NCBI GenBank assembly: GCA_022814615.1
Contig: JAKLNE010000016.1
Coordinates: 496,001 to 560,000 of the forward strand
Direction: 5' to 3'
Source: Waltergamsia citrina
Taxonomy: Eukaryota > Ascomycota > Sordariomycetes > Hypocreales > Bionectriaceae
Length of the DNA stretch: 64,000 nt
The notes beneath the pieces were generated by a model that saw only the letters and a program-made list of their open reading frames with translations, ran no database searches and was not told the DNA's origin. Within the stretch, counting starts at the first letter, position 1. The number at the start of each line of letters is the position of its first letter. The translations under genes and the position numbers were made by a program. Positions 46,701 through 58,452 of the stretch are shown here, piece by piece.

Positions 46701-47673
46701 AAATGTGGTTAAGAATATCCTCATCTGACACGATTCCGAGGGCTCTGAAGACGATGGCGACGGGCAGATCTGACTTGACAAACGGCAAGGTCGTGTGAAT
46801 GGTCTGGCCAAATCCTCCTCGAGCGGAGTCTCCCTTCCCGTACAGCTTCAGCATGAGACTTGAAATGAGGCGTGAACCTTTCTCGAGTGCACTTCTGATC
46901 TCGGCTGTGTATGTGTAAGGGCTAGGCTGGGCCTTCTTGAAGACTTGGACAATGTTGGCGGCCGAACGCTCCTGGGCGATGAGAACCTTCTCGCTACCAT
47001 TGATAATGAAGTAGCCGCCCTGGTCGTATGGGCATTCGTTGACCAAAAAGAGATTTTCGTCGGGCTCATTGTGCAAGTGACAAATCCTAGACTTGACCAT
47101 GATAGGAAGCTTGCCCACGAAGACGGAGTCCTTGAAGTTGTCGGCTTTGTTAACGTCATCTTCAGATCCCGCTTCTTCAAGTTCCCACTCTAGCCGTGTA
47201 GGGTGCTGTCCAGTCTCTGCAAGCTCTCGCTGCTGTGCATCATCGAGCTCGTTGAGAGGAACCTCTTTCTCGACAGCCACCGACACCTTCTTGGAAATCT
47301 TGATGTACAGAGGACTTGCGTATGTCAAGTTACGGTCGCGGCATTCGTACGGAAGAAGCGAGGTGGCAGTACCATCGGTTTCGCTGATGGTAGGGCGAGA
47401 GACCATGACGGATCCGAATTTGATCTCATATCGACGCAGGGTGATTTGCTTGTCGTGCGTCGAAGGTGGATTCGGTTGGTCGAGTGTGATGGTGCTGTAT
47501 TCATTGACGAGATCCTGAATCGTTGATTGCGTGAACTCGTCGAAAGAAGCCGTCTGCTGAGATACTAGACCGCGAGTCTCGAAGAAGGACGAGATGACGG
47601 TCCAGCAGTCCTCGGGGGTGATGCCCTCCACCTCCTCATCGCCGTAGTTTTCGTATTCGTAGTCCTCATCCAT
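43781..47673 (-). CDS. rpb2: RNA polymerase II second-largest subunit
   Basis: Catalytic core subunit of Pol II in the nucleus. Minus-strand exons: 47673-45286, 45229-44001, 43943-43781; 1259 aa. I start at MDEDYEYENYGDEE (47673); an in-frame ATG 32 codons upstream (47769) adds a non-conserved leader. Landmarks: DDRDHFGKKRLDLAG, the GYNQEDSVVMNQSSIDRG motif with the metal-proximal aspartate, KFASRHGQKGTVG, NPHAIPSRMTIAHLIE, and the C-terminal zinc site CEICG...ECRPCKNKT split by the 57-nt second intron, ending SGVSIR. Intron 1 (45230-45285) ends in a TAGTAG tandem acceptor: only the downstream AG avoids an in-frame stop. Confidence 0.98.
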
Positions 47674-48626
47674 GATGACGAGTCTCCCAAGGAGATGGGT
47701 ATCGATATGTATGAGGGTGAGAGCAGGTCTGGCCTGATGGCGCCCAAGTCGAGAGCTCGTTGAGTGCAACGGAGAACAATGAAGTGGTCAAAGTCCACAG
47801 CAGCACCTGTCGCCTCGATCAGCCCGCTCGCGCCGGTCGACTCGCGCTGGATATCGACCTTGATGAAGTCCCAGCAGTCGCTTTCGATGTATGTAGTGCC
47901 GAGCTTCACCGAGTTGTCGACGGGAAGAAGAATGGAAGGCGACGTTTGGTCGTGCTTGTGATGAAGCTGCACGAACGCGCTGCACGGGAAGAATTGCGCC
48001 TGGCCTTTAGAAAGAAAGACTAAAATCGCTGCAGGGGAGCTGGGGCTAGTCCTAATCGGTTCTAGTGCAGGCGATTGTCGCTGTTGCTTGGTTTCGCTGA
48101 TTAAGCGATTTTGTGCCTTTGTCTCTCTCACCCTCTGATGACTTACACGTTCAGCTTTGATTTTCAGGAGACTTACGAGTAATTTGATTTTTTTGCTTCG
48201 ATAATCTTTGGAGATTTTTTTTTTCTGAGGAAAAAATTTGATTCAAATGAGTGATTGTCCTTCGTGAGCCCAACAGAATTCACCAATCGAAATGCGTTAA
48301 CATGCTTGCTTTTTGAGACGGTAGCGTCTAACAAACAAGTCACCTCAACTATTATGATTCACTTTTCTATTAGTTATCAGAGCCGTGACACGTCTTTCAA
48401 TTCAATGTCCTTTTATTTAACGTCCGGCATGATTCTTCGTGTTGCGTCTAGCCTAGTATCTCTATCCAACCTGATGCGCATTACCTATGCCTGACGCCTT
48501 CCAGATGTATTCCAGCCCTTCCCTGTCAAGCTGGAGTCTTTAATCAAAACGCAATAAACGCCGTCGCATCTCATGAGGACCTCTATCCAGGAAATGTCCA
48601 AATATTCAAAATGCATCATCCAAAAC
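47674..48626. other. Intergenic, RPB2 promoter and IDO 3' region
   Basis: Frames at 47565-48131 are RPB2 leader or antisense. A T-run at about 48212-48225 lies upstream of RPB2. Nothing else recognised. Confidence 0.5.
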
Positions 48627-50087
48627 TTAGTAGTGGCAGATACCCCCGACCTCCTCATCCATTGTCCAGGAGCCTGCCAATCCCTTAACCTCGACATCTT
48701 CCGTTTCTGATGGAGCGCCGTCGTTATCTTTGCCTCTAAAGAAATCTCCCGCGCCTTCTCTCCTGACCTGTCGCTTCATGAAGCGCCTAGCCCAGTTCTC
48801 AACAGCTGGTTCACCGGTCTCATCCCTAGCTTGCTTGAGGAAGGGAATTAGTGCTGTGCCGCCCGTGCCCTTCTGGCCTTCCGTTTGACCCTTACGCGAA
48901 GCAACAGCAATGTTGTTCTTGTTCCTCGCAACCTCGGGGCTGCGCGAGCGACTGCGTGCTCTCACCTCGCGCGACGGGGTGATGATGTACCGGGTAACAA
49001 TGGCAATGTGCTTGTCGCGGAATGAGCTCAGCATGGCGAGGCAGGCATCGAAGGCGAGAGATAGTGAGCGATCCTGGCTCTGTTCGACGAATTGGCGAAT
49101 GTTGGCCACTTGCGACACATCAGCCAAGAAGCGCGCGTGAGGGCCCGGCATGTACATTCGCATCTCTCGAATGAAATTGTTGCGCTGCGAAGGCTCCTCT
49201 GTGGTGTCCTCTGAGGATTGCTGTTGGCTTCCTGTTGGGCGATGCTCGATTCCGAGGGCAATGTCAAAGAACTGGATGAGGCTGCTCTGAGCATTGCTGC
49301 CACCGGCGTACTCGCGGAACTCCTCCGTGCCGCTTCCATCCTCGTAGAGGACGCCTCGAGGTAGGCCAGCCTCAGCCATGTTTTTGCTGCCAGCTAGGAA
49401 GGGGCGAATGCGGTGGTAGAACACAGTCGGGTGGCAGCTCTCATGCATCCTGATCAGGATGTTGGTAAGATCCGTCAGGCGTTCAGCGAAGGCGATAAGA
49501 CAAGAGGTGACAGTCTTCACATCGTTCTGTCGAACTGCAACCATGGCTGTGAGCATGAGGGGAATAATGGGAGCACCCCGAGCCTCAATTGCGACAGAGA
49601 CAAGGTAGAACCATGACTCATCCGAAGAACCAGTGAAGGTACTCAGACTAGCCAAGTTCTCCAAGTTGTCAATCTTCTCATCCATGAAGAGAGGCTTGAA
49701 ATTCCACAAGCAAACGGCGGCATATGTAGCCACCGGTGGAACCTCGAGTCTTTCGGACACTTCCAACAAAGGTACAGAAATAGACTGAGGAACTCTTTCC
49801 GCAGGCGAGTCGCCTCCCCAAACATAGGCGTGAAGCATGAAGCAAAGCAGTGAGTAAGCACGTCGCCATTCCCGGTCGTGTTCGAGGCCAACGGTTGAGA
49901 GGACGGGGAGCTTATCCACAACACCCCGGAGTCGCCGGCTCAAAACAAGCGCTTGAAGATTGGCAACAATGGCCTCCCACTTGTTGTAGTAGGGGTCCGG
50001 GAGCCGAGTGAGTGGGAGTTGATCGGGTAAAAAGCCATGTTCAGGCGAAAGACCGTAGTCTCGCAGGTCTGGCACGGGAGGTAGCAT
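48627..50087 (-). CDS. Indoleamine 2,3-dioxygenase
   Basis: Haem enzyme opening the indole ring of tryptophan to N-formylkynurenine, first step of the kynurenine/NAD pathway (BNA2 family). Intronless, 486 aa. Starts MLPPVPDLRDYGLSPEHGFLP, the family N-terminus, then YYNKWEAIVANL, RRAYSLLCFMLHAYVWGG, PPVATYAAVCLWNF, and the catalytic-domain ESWFYLVSVAIEARGAPIIP. The proximal haem ligand is expected in FRDKHIAIVTRYI. The segment RARSRSRSPEVARNKNNIAVASRKGQ is an insertion before GTGGTALIPFLKQARDET, as in other filamentous fungi. The tail after residue 440 is basic then acidic. Filamentous fungi often carry several IDO paralogues; which one this is cannot be told. Confidence 0.94.
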   Translation of the reverse strand: MLPPVPDLRDYGLSPEHGFLPDQLPLTRLPDPYYNKWEAIVANLQALVLSRRLRGVVDKLPVLSTVGLEHDREWRRAYSLLCFMLHAYVWGGDSPAERVPQSISVPLLEVSERLEVPPVATYAAVCLWNFKPLFMDEKIDNLENLASLSTFTGSSDESWFYLVSVAIEARGAPIIPLMLTAMVAVRQNDVKTVTSCLIAFAERLTDLTNILIRMHESCHPTVFYHRIRPFLAGSKNMAEAGLPRGVLYEDGSGTEEFREYAGGSNAQSSLIQFFDIALGIEHRPTGSQQQSSEDTTEEPSQRNNFIREMRMYMPGPHARFLADVSQVANIRQFVEQSQDRSLSLAFDACLAMLSSFRDKHIAIVTRYIITPSREVRARSRSRSPEVARNKNNIAVASRKGQTEGQKGTGGTALIPFLKQARDETGEPAVENWARRFMKRQVRREGAGDFFRGKDNDGAPSETEDVEVKGLAGSWTMDEEVGGICHY

Positions 50088-51505
50088 GGCTGAGGCCGCG
50101 CGAATTCCAACCGCGGAGGTTGCAAGAAAGACTAAAATAGCTCGAGCAAGAGAATGGAGGAAGAAAAAGTTGAGCTAAACCAAGCAAAGGTTTTGGAAGT
50201 AGGAAGAGAGTGGTTTTTAGTTTGTGAGGGGTTATGAGAAGCAAGAAGACTTTTCAAAAAGTGAAGCAAAGGTCAAGGTCCTTGTCAAAAACTCGGCCGC
50301 GTTGGCAGTGCTGGCAGTGTCCATTCACGTGTTGGGGCAGCAACTTTTCTGAGAGAAAGAGTTGTCTGAAAACGTAGGGAGTAAAGCAGAAATAGAACCG
50401 GATAGGCAGCTGCCGATTCAAGCCGGACCAGCGTTGCGTTGCAGTCAACTATGGGACAGCCATAGAGATAGATGAGCTAATAACGTGTTGATGGATGGGC
50501 AGATGATCAGGATTCGGACGAGCACTGCGTTATCGGACGAAGGGGATGATGGATGGTGTGTGAGTTTAGGCTCTAGAGTTGTCAGGGTCTTTAATGTTTG
50601 GGCGAAAGGGATTTAAAGTTCGGGAGTTCAAGGAGCCACCAACGCGCTACTTCCGCTCCAAGACTACCGAAGATAGTTGGTTAGGCTCAGTTAGATTACA
50701 AATAGATTCAGTGGTGATTCACTCATATCATGTTCACCTTGATGGATGCCGGCCATCTGCAACCTAGGTACCGTTAATCCTCTGTGGCGAGATGGCCTGA
50801 CACATGCGCACTAATAGGCATTGCGTCTTAGATGATGATAATAATTGATGATTCAACCGAACGGGTCGAAACAGACTATCAACTACAAAGAGATGTTACA
50901 GCACTGGCCAGCCATGGGTCTATGTTCTTGTTGAGCACTGCAACTCGACCCCTATACAGATTGCATCAAGAACAGCATGTATTGGCAACTTATGGAGGAT
51001 CTAGAGTTGCATGCAAGCCATCCTAGAGCCACGGTCTCTAATGCAGTATCACAGAGAAATAATTGGTGTTGGAGTTAGTATTCATGCAACCTTGTATTAC
51101 TTATTACTAGTGGTATGATCGTCTCGTAGAATATAGCGCAGATACAACTCGAAGTAGAAGCCAATGGCGGGGCTTCCACAGCACAACACTGGCAATAATC
51201 CACTGTGGATTAGTGCCAGCTCCAAACTCCAAACCCCCACGACCAAAGACCTTGAAAAGCTTCGAATTTGGTTAGCGGTGCCTTCACCTTAATTGCATCC
51301 ACCGCTCACACAAACAACCTTCGGTCCGTCGCGCCTACAGAACCTCGGTCGCGTCCGCCATCATCGATGCGCCGCATAGGCCATTGACTTTTATAGTCAT
51401 TTCGACAACCTATCGCGTATCCTCCTAACGATTTGGGGCTCGAGCTCGAGCTCGAGCCGATCATCTCGTCCCGCGCCCCGCAACTCGGAGCTATAGGTCA
51501 CGACG
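50088..51505. other. Divergent intergenic region, IDO / VPS23
   Basis: 1.4 kb of upstream sequence for both genes. A perfect 22-bp palindrome of GAGCTC/CTCGAG units lies at 51438-51459, 46 bp before the VPS23 start. No other gene recognised. Confidence 0.55.
51438..51459. repeat. 22-bp perfect palindrome
   Basis: GGCTCGAGCTCGAGCTCGAGCC reads the same on both strands (written here at its full 22 bases as units GGCTCGAGCTC / GAGCTCGAGCC). It sits in the probable 5' leader of VPS23. Confidence 0.85.
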
Positions 51506-53318
51506 ATGCCAGTCCCGCAACATGTGCTCAACTGGCTTTACAGTGTCTTGACCAGCGTACGTCTTCCTCTTCTAAGCACAATACAATGGTTCCAATGGTA
51601 GGATTCCATGCTGACAATGTACATTCCGCAATTCTAGGAGTACCACGATGTGAATCGCACCTACAATGACGTCGCCCACGCCCTCACACGATATCCCTCC
51701 CTCGCGCCCCGGACCGATGTTCACAGTACGATCCCAATTCCATTCTTCCAGTTGTAAATACCCTCGGGCTTGACTTTTTCAGTCTAACCATCTGCTTAGC
51801 TTTCTCCACTGGCAACAGCGCCCTGTTGCTGCTCCTCTCGGGTACACTGCCAGTCAACTTCCGCGGAAACACGTACCGGTTCCCCTTGTCCATCTGGGTG
51901 CCTCATGCCTACCCACGAGAGCCGCCGCTCATCTACATCACGCCGACCGAGACGATGATGATCCGGCCGGGACAGCATGTCGACGCACAAGGCCAAGTCT
52001 ACCATCCTTACCTGGTTGGCTGGGCCGAGTTCTGGGATGTAAGTTTGAAAAGAAGGGGATGGCCATCGGGCAAGTCGCATCTTGCTGACCACCGAGGCTT
52101 TAGAAATCAACCATCCACGACTTCCTCGCGATCCTCTCTGAAGTCTTCGCCAAGGAGCCTCCAGTGATAGCTCGTCCACAGCAGCAGCAACGGCAGCCAT
52201 CGCACACATCGCAAACATCTCAGCCAGCTCCCACTCCTCCTCCCGTACCACCATTACCCCGTGAGGCGGCGCCTCGGTCTCAATCTCCCCGCCATGATCA
52301 ACCAAGACCGCCTCCTCCGCCGCCGAAGACGACGCACGATAGTCCTCAAGTTTCGACGACCTCTTCACCATTACCCTCAGCTTCAGCCGCTAGAACCTCC
52401 CGGTATGACTCTGCGCCGCCTCTTCCACCGGAAGCTCATAGGCAGGGTCCGAGTCAGTCTCCTATTGCCAGTCCCGACCAGTTGAGGCACCATCCAAACT
52501 CTCAACAACAGTTCCCAGGTCACCACAGGGCAAGCTTACCACCAACGGCCACCGCCCAACCTCCCCCGGGCCCTCAGGGGCTACCGCCGCAAGGGCAACC
52601 TCCTTACAACCAATATCAGCAGACAGTACCTCAACCTCCCGCACAATGGCACCCAGCAGGCCCTGGAAACGCACACCCACCGCATCATCCTCAATGGGCC
52701 GGTCCAGGCCAAATGCCACATCAGCAACCGGCACCTCCTAAGCCTCCACCCGACCTCCTTGATGAGCCACTCACTTTGGATCTTCCTGACCAGTCGTCTG
52801 TTGCACCACCGCCAATACCCCCCAACCCTGAAAAGGACGCGCTATTGCGACAGTTGGCCCAAACCCTTGCGTCACAAAGGCAACATAGCCGCCAACAGAA
52901 CGAATCTAGTTTAGCTGGTCTGCAGGCTCAGCGGAACGCATTGTTATCTACGATACCCATATTACAGTCCGAGATGGGCCAGCTCAAGCAGTTGTCCAAT
53001 GTGCTTACTTCCAACACTACAATTCTTCATGATGCTTTACGAAAGGCTGATGGAGTCATCGAGGGGTCGAGGAGCCACCCAGCTCCAGACATTGATGAAC
53101 TTCTAGTAGCACCAACCGTGGTAGCCAACCAACTATACAACCTCGTGGCGGAGGAGAGGGCACTTGGTGATGCCATTTTCATGTTGGGCCGAGCGGTGGA
53201 AAGGGGGCGCATCACGCCTGTAGTGTTTGCCAAGATGACGCGGTCTCTTGCTCGAGAGTGGTACTTGAAGAAGGCTTTGGTAAGAAAGATTGGGCTGGGA
53301 ATGGGTCTGTCGTCATGA
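51506..53318 (+). CDS. vps23: ESCRT-I subunit VPS23/TSG101 (UEV domain)
   Basis: Binds ubiquitinated cargo and starts multivesicular-body sorting on endosomes. Exons 51506-51556, 51638-51725, 51800-52038, 52104-53318; introns 81, 74 and 65 nt; 530 aa. UEV domain (about 1-145): MPVPQHVLNWLYSVL, DVNRTYNDVAHALTRYPSL, LLLLSGTLPVNFRGNTYRFPLSIWVP, PREPPLIYITPT, and YHPYLVGW. A Pro/Gln-rich linker follows (about 147-370), then a coiled coil (EKDALLRQLAQTLASQRQHS to SNTTILHDAL) and a C-terminal steadiness box (ALGDAIFMLGRAVERGRI, SLAREWYLKKALVRKIG). The domain order and length agree with fungal orthologues. Confidence 0.95.
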
Positions 53319-54625
53319 CTGTGTTGAACATGGACATTCCAGATGTGTGGTAGCTGGCGACAAGTCAAACAGACGGATCAACGTTGGATGTATCACATTA
53401 CAAGCCAACCCAAGCAAGTGATAATTGACACTTATCGAAGATATGAAATCCGCATACAATCTACTGCTGTTAGCAATACTTTTCAATCCGGTGCTTTGAC
53501 CTGCAGAAAAGTGCACTGATCAGGCACAAGCTGTCGTTGCAGAAAGTGCATATCGCCAAACCGCCCCCTCCAACTGTCTGACATTTTACACTTACACCCA
53601 CACAGAAAGAGGGAGAGATATTAGTGGAAAATCAACTGCCGACATTTAACGCCAGCTTGTTAGACGCTAAGGATATCATTGTACCCAAGCGCCACGGTCC
53701 GACTATATTAAGTTTATCTGCAAGGCTCCCTGCCCCAGTCCGGCCTAGACTTACACACTCACAACAACAATACTAAGGTCAACCGCCACAATCACCAAGA
53801 ACAATATAAAGCCTACAAAGCAAGTTGGCTTTATACATTATACCCTACCCTCCGCAGACTCCACTTGCTACTATTCTTGTACATTCTTCACCTCTTTAGC
53901 ACACAGGCAGAATGGCAAGGGAGCTTGGGTTATTTTTTTTCTTTTCATTTTTCTTTGCTTTTTGCTAGAAATGCACAATCTATTAGCGACGGCGCTTCCC
54001 AGCAAGGCTAGCAGACCCAGAACCAGGAAGGCTAAATCCTCTCATCTCAAGATTAATGGCGAATCACTCTCTATTTATCTTGGATGTGATAAGTGTGCTT
54101 GTTAGTATTGTAGAGTCCGCCATTCTGCACATATACTAGCCACTCTCATTGGCAGCCTTTCTCCCCGACCAAGAACAATGCTTCAAAGCTGCTCGGCCCG
54201 TATATCATTTCTGCATTCTGCTTGAAATCTCTGGCAAATCGTTCCAGGCTCATTCATTAACTCCGGAAGTATGATGAGCAATCTTTGAGGCGATCTTAAC
54301 CTCTTTCTTCCTCTTATTCCTGCACGCTCGGATCATCATCTGTCAAGACGAGCATCGCCTAGTCTTTAACATCGTGAGACTCAACGACCGTTCCACCAAC
54401 ACTTACTTACTACCATCCTACTACCCTAACTGCTGCGGCTGCTGCTGCTGCTATTAAGCTTCCAGAAGGACTCCGGCTGTTCCTGCCTCGTGTTGTCTCG
54501 GAATCTCCGCCTGGTCCCGATCAGAGACAGACACAAAGTCCAACCACTTCCCCTTCTTCGACATAGCAGCGCCCCTAAACCTTCAACGAGGCATCGCTGG
54601 CCATCCAGCAGCTCACGCGGGAAAG
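53319..54625. other. Intergenic, long STE2 leader
   Basis: Pyrimidine-rich upstream of the receptor gene, with a CTG/GCT run at about 54430-54453 and T-runs at about 53930-53960. The frame at 54490-54675 overlaps the STE2 start in another phase and may act as an upstream ORF; not supported further. Confidence 0.5.
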
Positions 54626-55856
54626 ATGGCCGGCTTCAACCCATACCAGCAGCCTGTGAGCTTCTTCCAAGCTGACGGCGAGACACCCATCGACGTCCCC
54701 CTCCCCGCCATTGACGCCTTCAACGAGGAATCCGTCAGTGTCGGCATCAACTACGGCTCACAGCTTGGTGCCTGTCTCATCATGCTGCTAGTTCTCTTAA
54801 TCGTCACTCCTTCCAACAAGTTCCGCAGGCCGTCTACGATTCTGCACATTGCTGCCCTGGTAGTCTGCATCATCCGCATGGGTCTTCTCAGTGCCTTCTT
54901 CGTTTCCCCTTTCAACGAGTTCTACAACTACTGGGCCGGCGATTACTCCTCCGTTTCCAGTCACCACTACTATGTCAGCGTCACGGCCAACGTCTTCTCA
55001 CTGCTCCTCGTCATCACCGTGGAAGCTGCCCTGATGAACCAGGCTTGGACCATGGTGAGCCTGTGGCCGAGTCTGGCCAAGTACACTCTTGCCGCCCTCT
55101 CTGCTGCCATCACTCTCGTGACAATCGCGTGGCGCCTGACCTTCACAGTCGTCCTCAGCAAGGCTGTATTTGCAACGGAGTCCGCCAAACCGATCCGCTG
55201 GGTGGTGCAGTGGACACTTATCACCAACGCCATCTCCATCTGCTGGTTCTGTGCGCTGTTCAATGCCAAGCTGATGTTGCATCTCGCTACGCACCGGCGG
55301 GTACTGCCCTCTTACCGATCCTTGACTTCGATGGAGGCTTTGATTATGACCAATGGCCTCCTGATGATTGTACCTGGTAAGTACTCCCACCTGATCTTAC
55401 CACCTTCGCCCTCTATCAATTAAGGATATGCTACTGACATACTTTTCAGTCATCTTCACAGGTCTCGAGTGGGGAGACTGGCCCAACTTCGAAGCCGCTT
55501 CGCTTACACTCACCTCAGTTACACTGATCCTCCCACTCGGTACCCTCGCAGCCCAGCGCCTGTCCCACTCCTTCGGTCTGGAATACGAGAATTCTTCCAC
55601 CGCCCAAAGCCACACCATCATTCCTGACGGGACTCATGGCTCCCGCAGGCCTCTCAAAGCCGCCTCCAGCTTCACAGCCAGCAGTGGCACAGGCACCACG
55701 CCTCAGATCTCCGTATCCTCTCGATGCGAAGCTACGATGTCTCAGCGTGGTCTCGACCCATATGATATTGAGTTGGGTCAGATTGATGGGGATCATCTTC
55801 GTCGTGGACAGGTTCGAGTTGATCGTGGCTTTGAGCAGCGCGAGGAGCGACTCTGA
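54626..55856 (+). CDS. ste2: Pheromone receptor, Ste2 class (GPCR class D)
   Basis: Seven-helix receptor for alpha-factor-type peptide pheromone, coupled to the mating G-protein/MAPK pathway. Exons 54626-55376 and 55450-55856 (73-nt intron, phase 1); 385 aa. Extracellular N-terminus of about 45 residues (MAGFNPYQQPVSFFQADGE). TM1 SQLGACLIMLLVLLIVTP, TM2 ILHIAALVVCIIRMGLLSAFF, the HHYYVSVTANVFSLLLVITVEAAL segment, NQAWTMVSL loop, TM5 WTLITNAISICWFCALFNAKL, TM6 SMEALIMTNGLLMIVPVIFTGLEW and TM7 with the conserved LPLGTLAAQ. The cytoplasmic tail of about 100 residues is Ser/Thr-rich, suited to phosphorylation. Confidence 0.93.
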
Positions 55857-56713
55857 TTAAGGAGTCGCTGGCCGCGAATGTTTCGAGTAAACAACACACT
55901 AGATCACTATGAACACCGCCAACAGTGTCTTGGTTTTCCTCGAATTCCCTTTCTATTTCTCTTTATGGATCTCATGCCATAATTTTTTTTTTTTCAAGCC
56001 TGATCGCAACGGAGTTGAACGGTGAGCTCAGCAGAGGCAGCATGGCGCAAGTATAGCCGCCTCAAGTAGGACATGACCAACCACTTGGCGGACATTTTAT
56101 TCTTTTCCACGACCCCTCTCTCATCAGTCTGTGTTTCTCCTTCTTCGGTCTCATTTCGGAGGTCATCTTGTCATATTTTGGCATTGCCAGGCGAACGGTG
56201 GTTGATATTGAATCGCACATAACTTTTTTCCTCTTCAGCTTTTGAAATCGAGAGCTCTTTCGAAGTGCAGATAGTCTAGCTCGCCGAAAGGTTTGCATTG
56301 TGAGCTCCTTCACATATAATCAACTAAAGAAGCTCGTCTCACAAATTAAGATTCTGTCATGGCCCCGAATAATTGGTTGATCTGTGGTTCACCCTGCCTG
56401 TTACCGGCTATGATTACCCTGAATACACATTTCCCGGAACAACTTGGCGCTTTTCCATGCAGCGCTCTGAGCTACGCCTTACAAATGACACGAATAGAAA
56501 TCAATGCTTGTGTAGACTTATTTCAGTGGGCTTGAACTGGTTTTCGGAGGATAAGAAGTGAGTGTTTTCGAAATTTGGTTTCCACCTCCAGTCTGTAAGC
56601 ACATCAACCATATGAATATCTCAAAAAGAACAGACCACCCACGGAAAATCTTCAAATTTCGAGCTTCAAGCTTTATCCTACTTACAAAACAACAAAGTCT
56701 TTATGCCGACTAT
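55857..56713. other. Convergent intergenic, STE2 / unknown gene
   Basis: No gene seen; contains a T/A homopolymer run at about 55982-55996. Confidence 0.5.
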
Positions 56714-58452
56714 TCAGCAAGACCACAATATTTTCGGTGGTGAATGCTTCCTGTGACAAAGACTAACGAGCCTCCGCGAATCCTCTGCTCGGAAAGGCAC
56801 GGGCTGTTTCAGCTCACAAGAAACTTGTGCAACGAGAAGGCCACTGCCTTGCCCAAATAAACTCCTACTATTGACTTGGTGTCGGCCCTTTTTGTCTTTG
56901 TTCCTGCAACGGGGAGTCGCTAGCGCGGCAGGGCTGCTTATAATGAATTCCTGCTGGCGAACGGACCCATCTTCGCTAAAGACAGCTTGTTTCCCCGTGG
57001 CACAGGCTCGGTCTGGTCTATGGGAACAATTTGCCGAACTCTGGGGCGGGTGACCCGTGCTCTTCGGAGCTTGGACTCTACTAGTAGCGTCTTTTCCAGG
57101 AATAGAAGTATCTTTCACACTGACAGGTTGTGGCTGAGACAGGTAGGGCACCTTTCCCAAGGAACTTTCCAAAGACTTTGCATAAGAACCGTACTGACAA
57201 CCCAAAGACTCAAATTTGGCAAGCCTGGCTTTGATAGAGACAAAGCTCTTCACGGAAGAGGGTGTAGCTGATAGCTTTGATCGACCTGAGCATGTAGAGT
57301 AGGCCTGCTTCTGTAATTTTGGCCATGCATCAGTGTTGGTTGCAGTTTTCAATGCCTCGTCAAAAAGAGTAGAATCACCCTCAAAAGTGGACAAACGCCG
57401 AGAACGTGCGCTTGAGTAGGAATCGACATGACTGGGTGATGATAATGCAGTAGAAGACTGTGGAGTACTCAAGTTACTCCTTCTCCCAGTGACGTTTGCC
57501 TTGGACAAAATCTGGTTACCGTGGTTCTCGGTAACCTTTGTTGAGAAAGACAAGTTGGCTGAATCAACATGTTTCTTCTCCTGCGCGGTGTTGTGAGGAG
57601 CAGTGGTTTCTTCAAGGTCCAAAGATTCCCCTGCAATGGCTGGCCCTTGCGGTGGTATGAACTGCGAGCCATATCGAAGACATGGCGTTGGTGGAACCCT
57701 CTGCTTCTTGGACACCGCAGATGCGGATGGGCTTTTGCTTGGTCGTAGCGGCCCAAGAAAACCCGGATCGGCTTGACCACGTAGTGAGCGTTCCATTGAA
57801 GAAGTGGAGGATGTGTTAGCGCAGGTCGCCTCGAGCGACCGTGATGAAATGCTCGCCGAATCAGCCTGCTTGTTTTTGGCGAGATCTGCTCCCTCCTGCA
57901 GTGTATGGCAGCCTGAGAGTCTTTCGAACATCGTTCTTAATGAACGTAGGTTGCCTGAAGGCTTCTGTCTTCTTAAGAGAGGCTGCGCAAGAGGTTGAGG
58001 CACTGTCTTATGATCAGTATTTACACCTTCATCTGTAGCAAAGAGTTACCTGTATTGTCACAGCCATGGACGTTCTCGAACATGCTCTTTCGCTCAGCAA
58101 CAGATCCAAAGCTAGACCTGAGCTCGCTTGTCCTCTGGATGGAAGTTTGTGCTGGGTAGCTCACGGATTGCTCCGTCTTGGGTGACTCTACTCGACGATG
58201 ACCAGATCGCAAGCCAGGGCTCCTCTCCTCTCGGGTCTCCCCAGTGCCCTCCCCTGCGCAGTACTGGCGGCAATCCTGATTTTCAATGGCACAGACACGT
58301 CCTTTGGTAACTGGTAAAGCTGTGTCTAGCCTGGATGACTCAGGATGTTGGGTTGTGCAGCAGTCGGTCTCAAATTTGGCGATTAATGTGGCCAAAGTGC
58401 CTGTAGAGGCGTGCCAGCTGTGAACCGAACCCATGCGCAGGTACTGGAGCAT
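56714..58452 (-). CDS. Unknown protein with four FE...C motifs
   Basis: Not recognised. Minus-strand exons 58452-58050 and 58002-56714 with a 47-nt intron (donor GTAACT, acceptor GACAG), 563 aa. The start is uncertain: an acceptor-like CTCAG lies just upstream of the ATG and an additional 5' exon is possible. The sequence is Ser/Thr/Pro/Lys-rich and likely disordered, but a short motif recurs: AKFETDCC (25-32), SMFENVHGC (123-131), TMFERLSGC (158-166) and AKFESLGC (396-403). Each is preceded by a basic, helix-prone stretch. There is also FVSIKARL before the fourth copy. The pattern suggests a repeated binding element such as a docking or cytoskeletal linear motif. Confidence 0.65.

Noticed and set aside
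47674..47769. Upstream in-frame ATG for RPB2
   Set aside because: Adds a 32-residue leader unlike any RPB2; MDEDYEYE is the conserved-type start.
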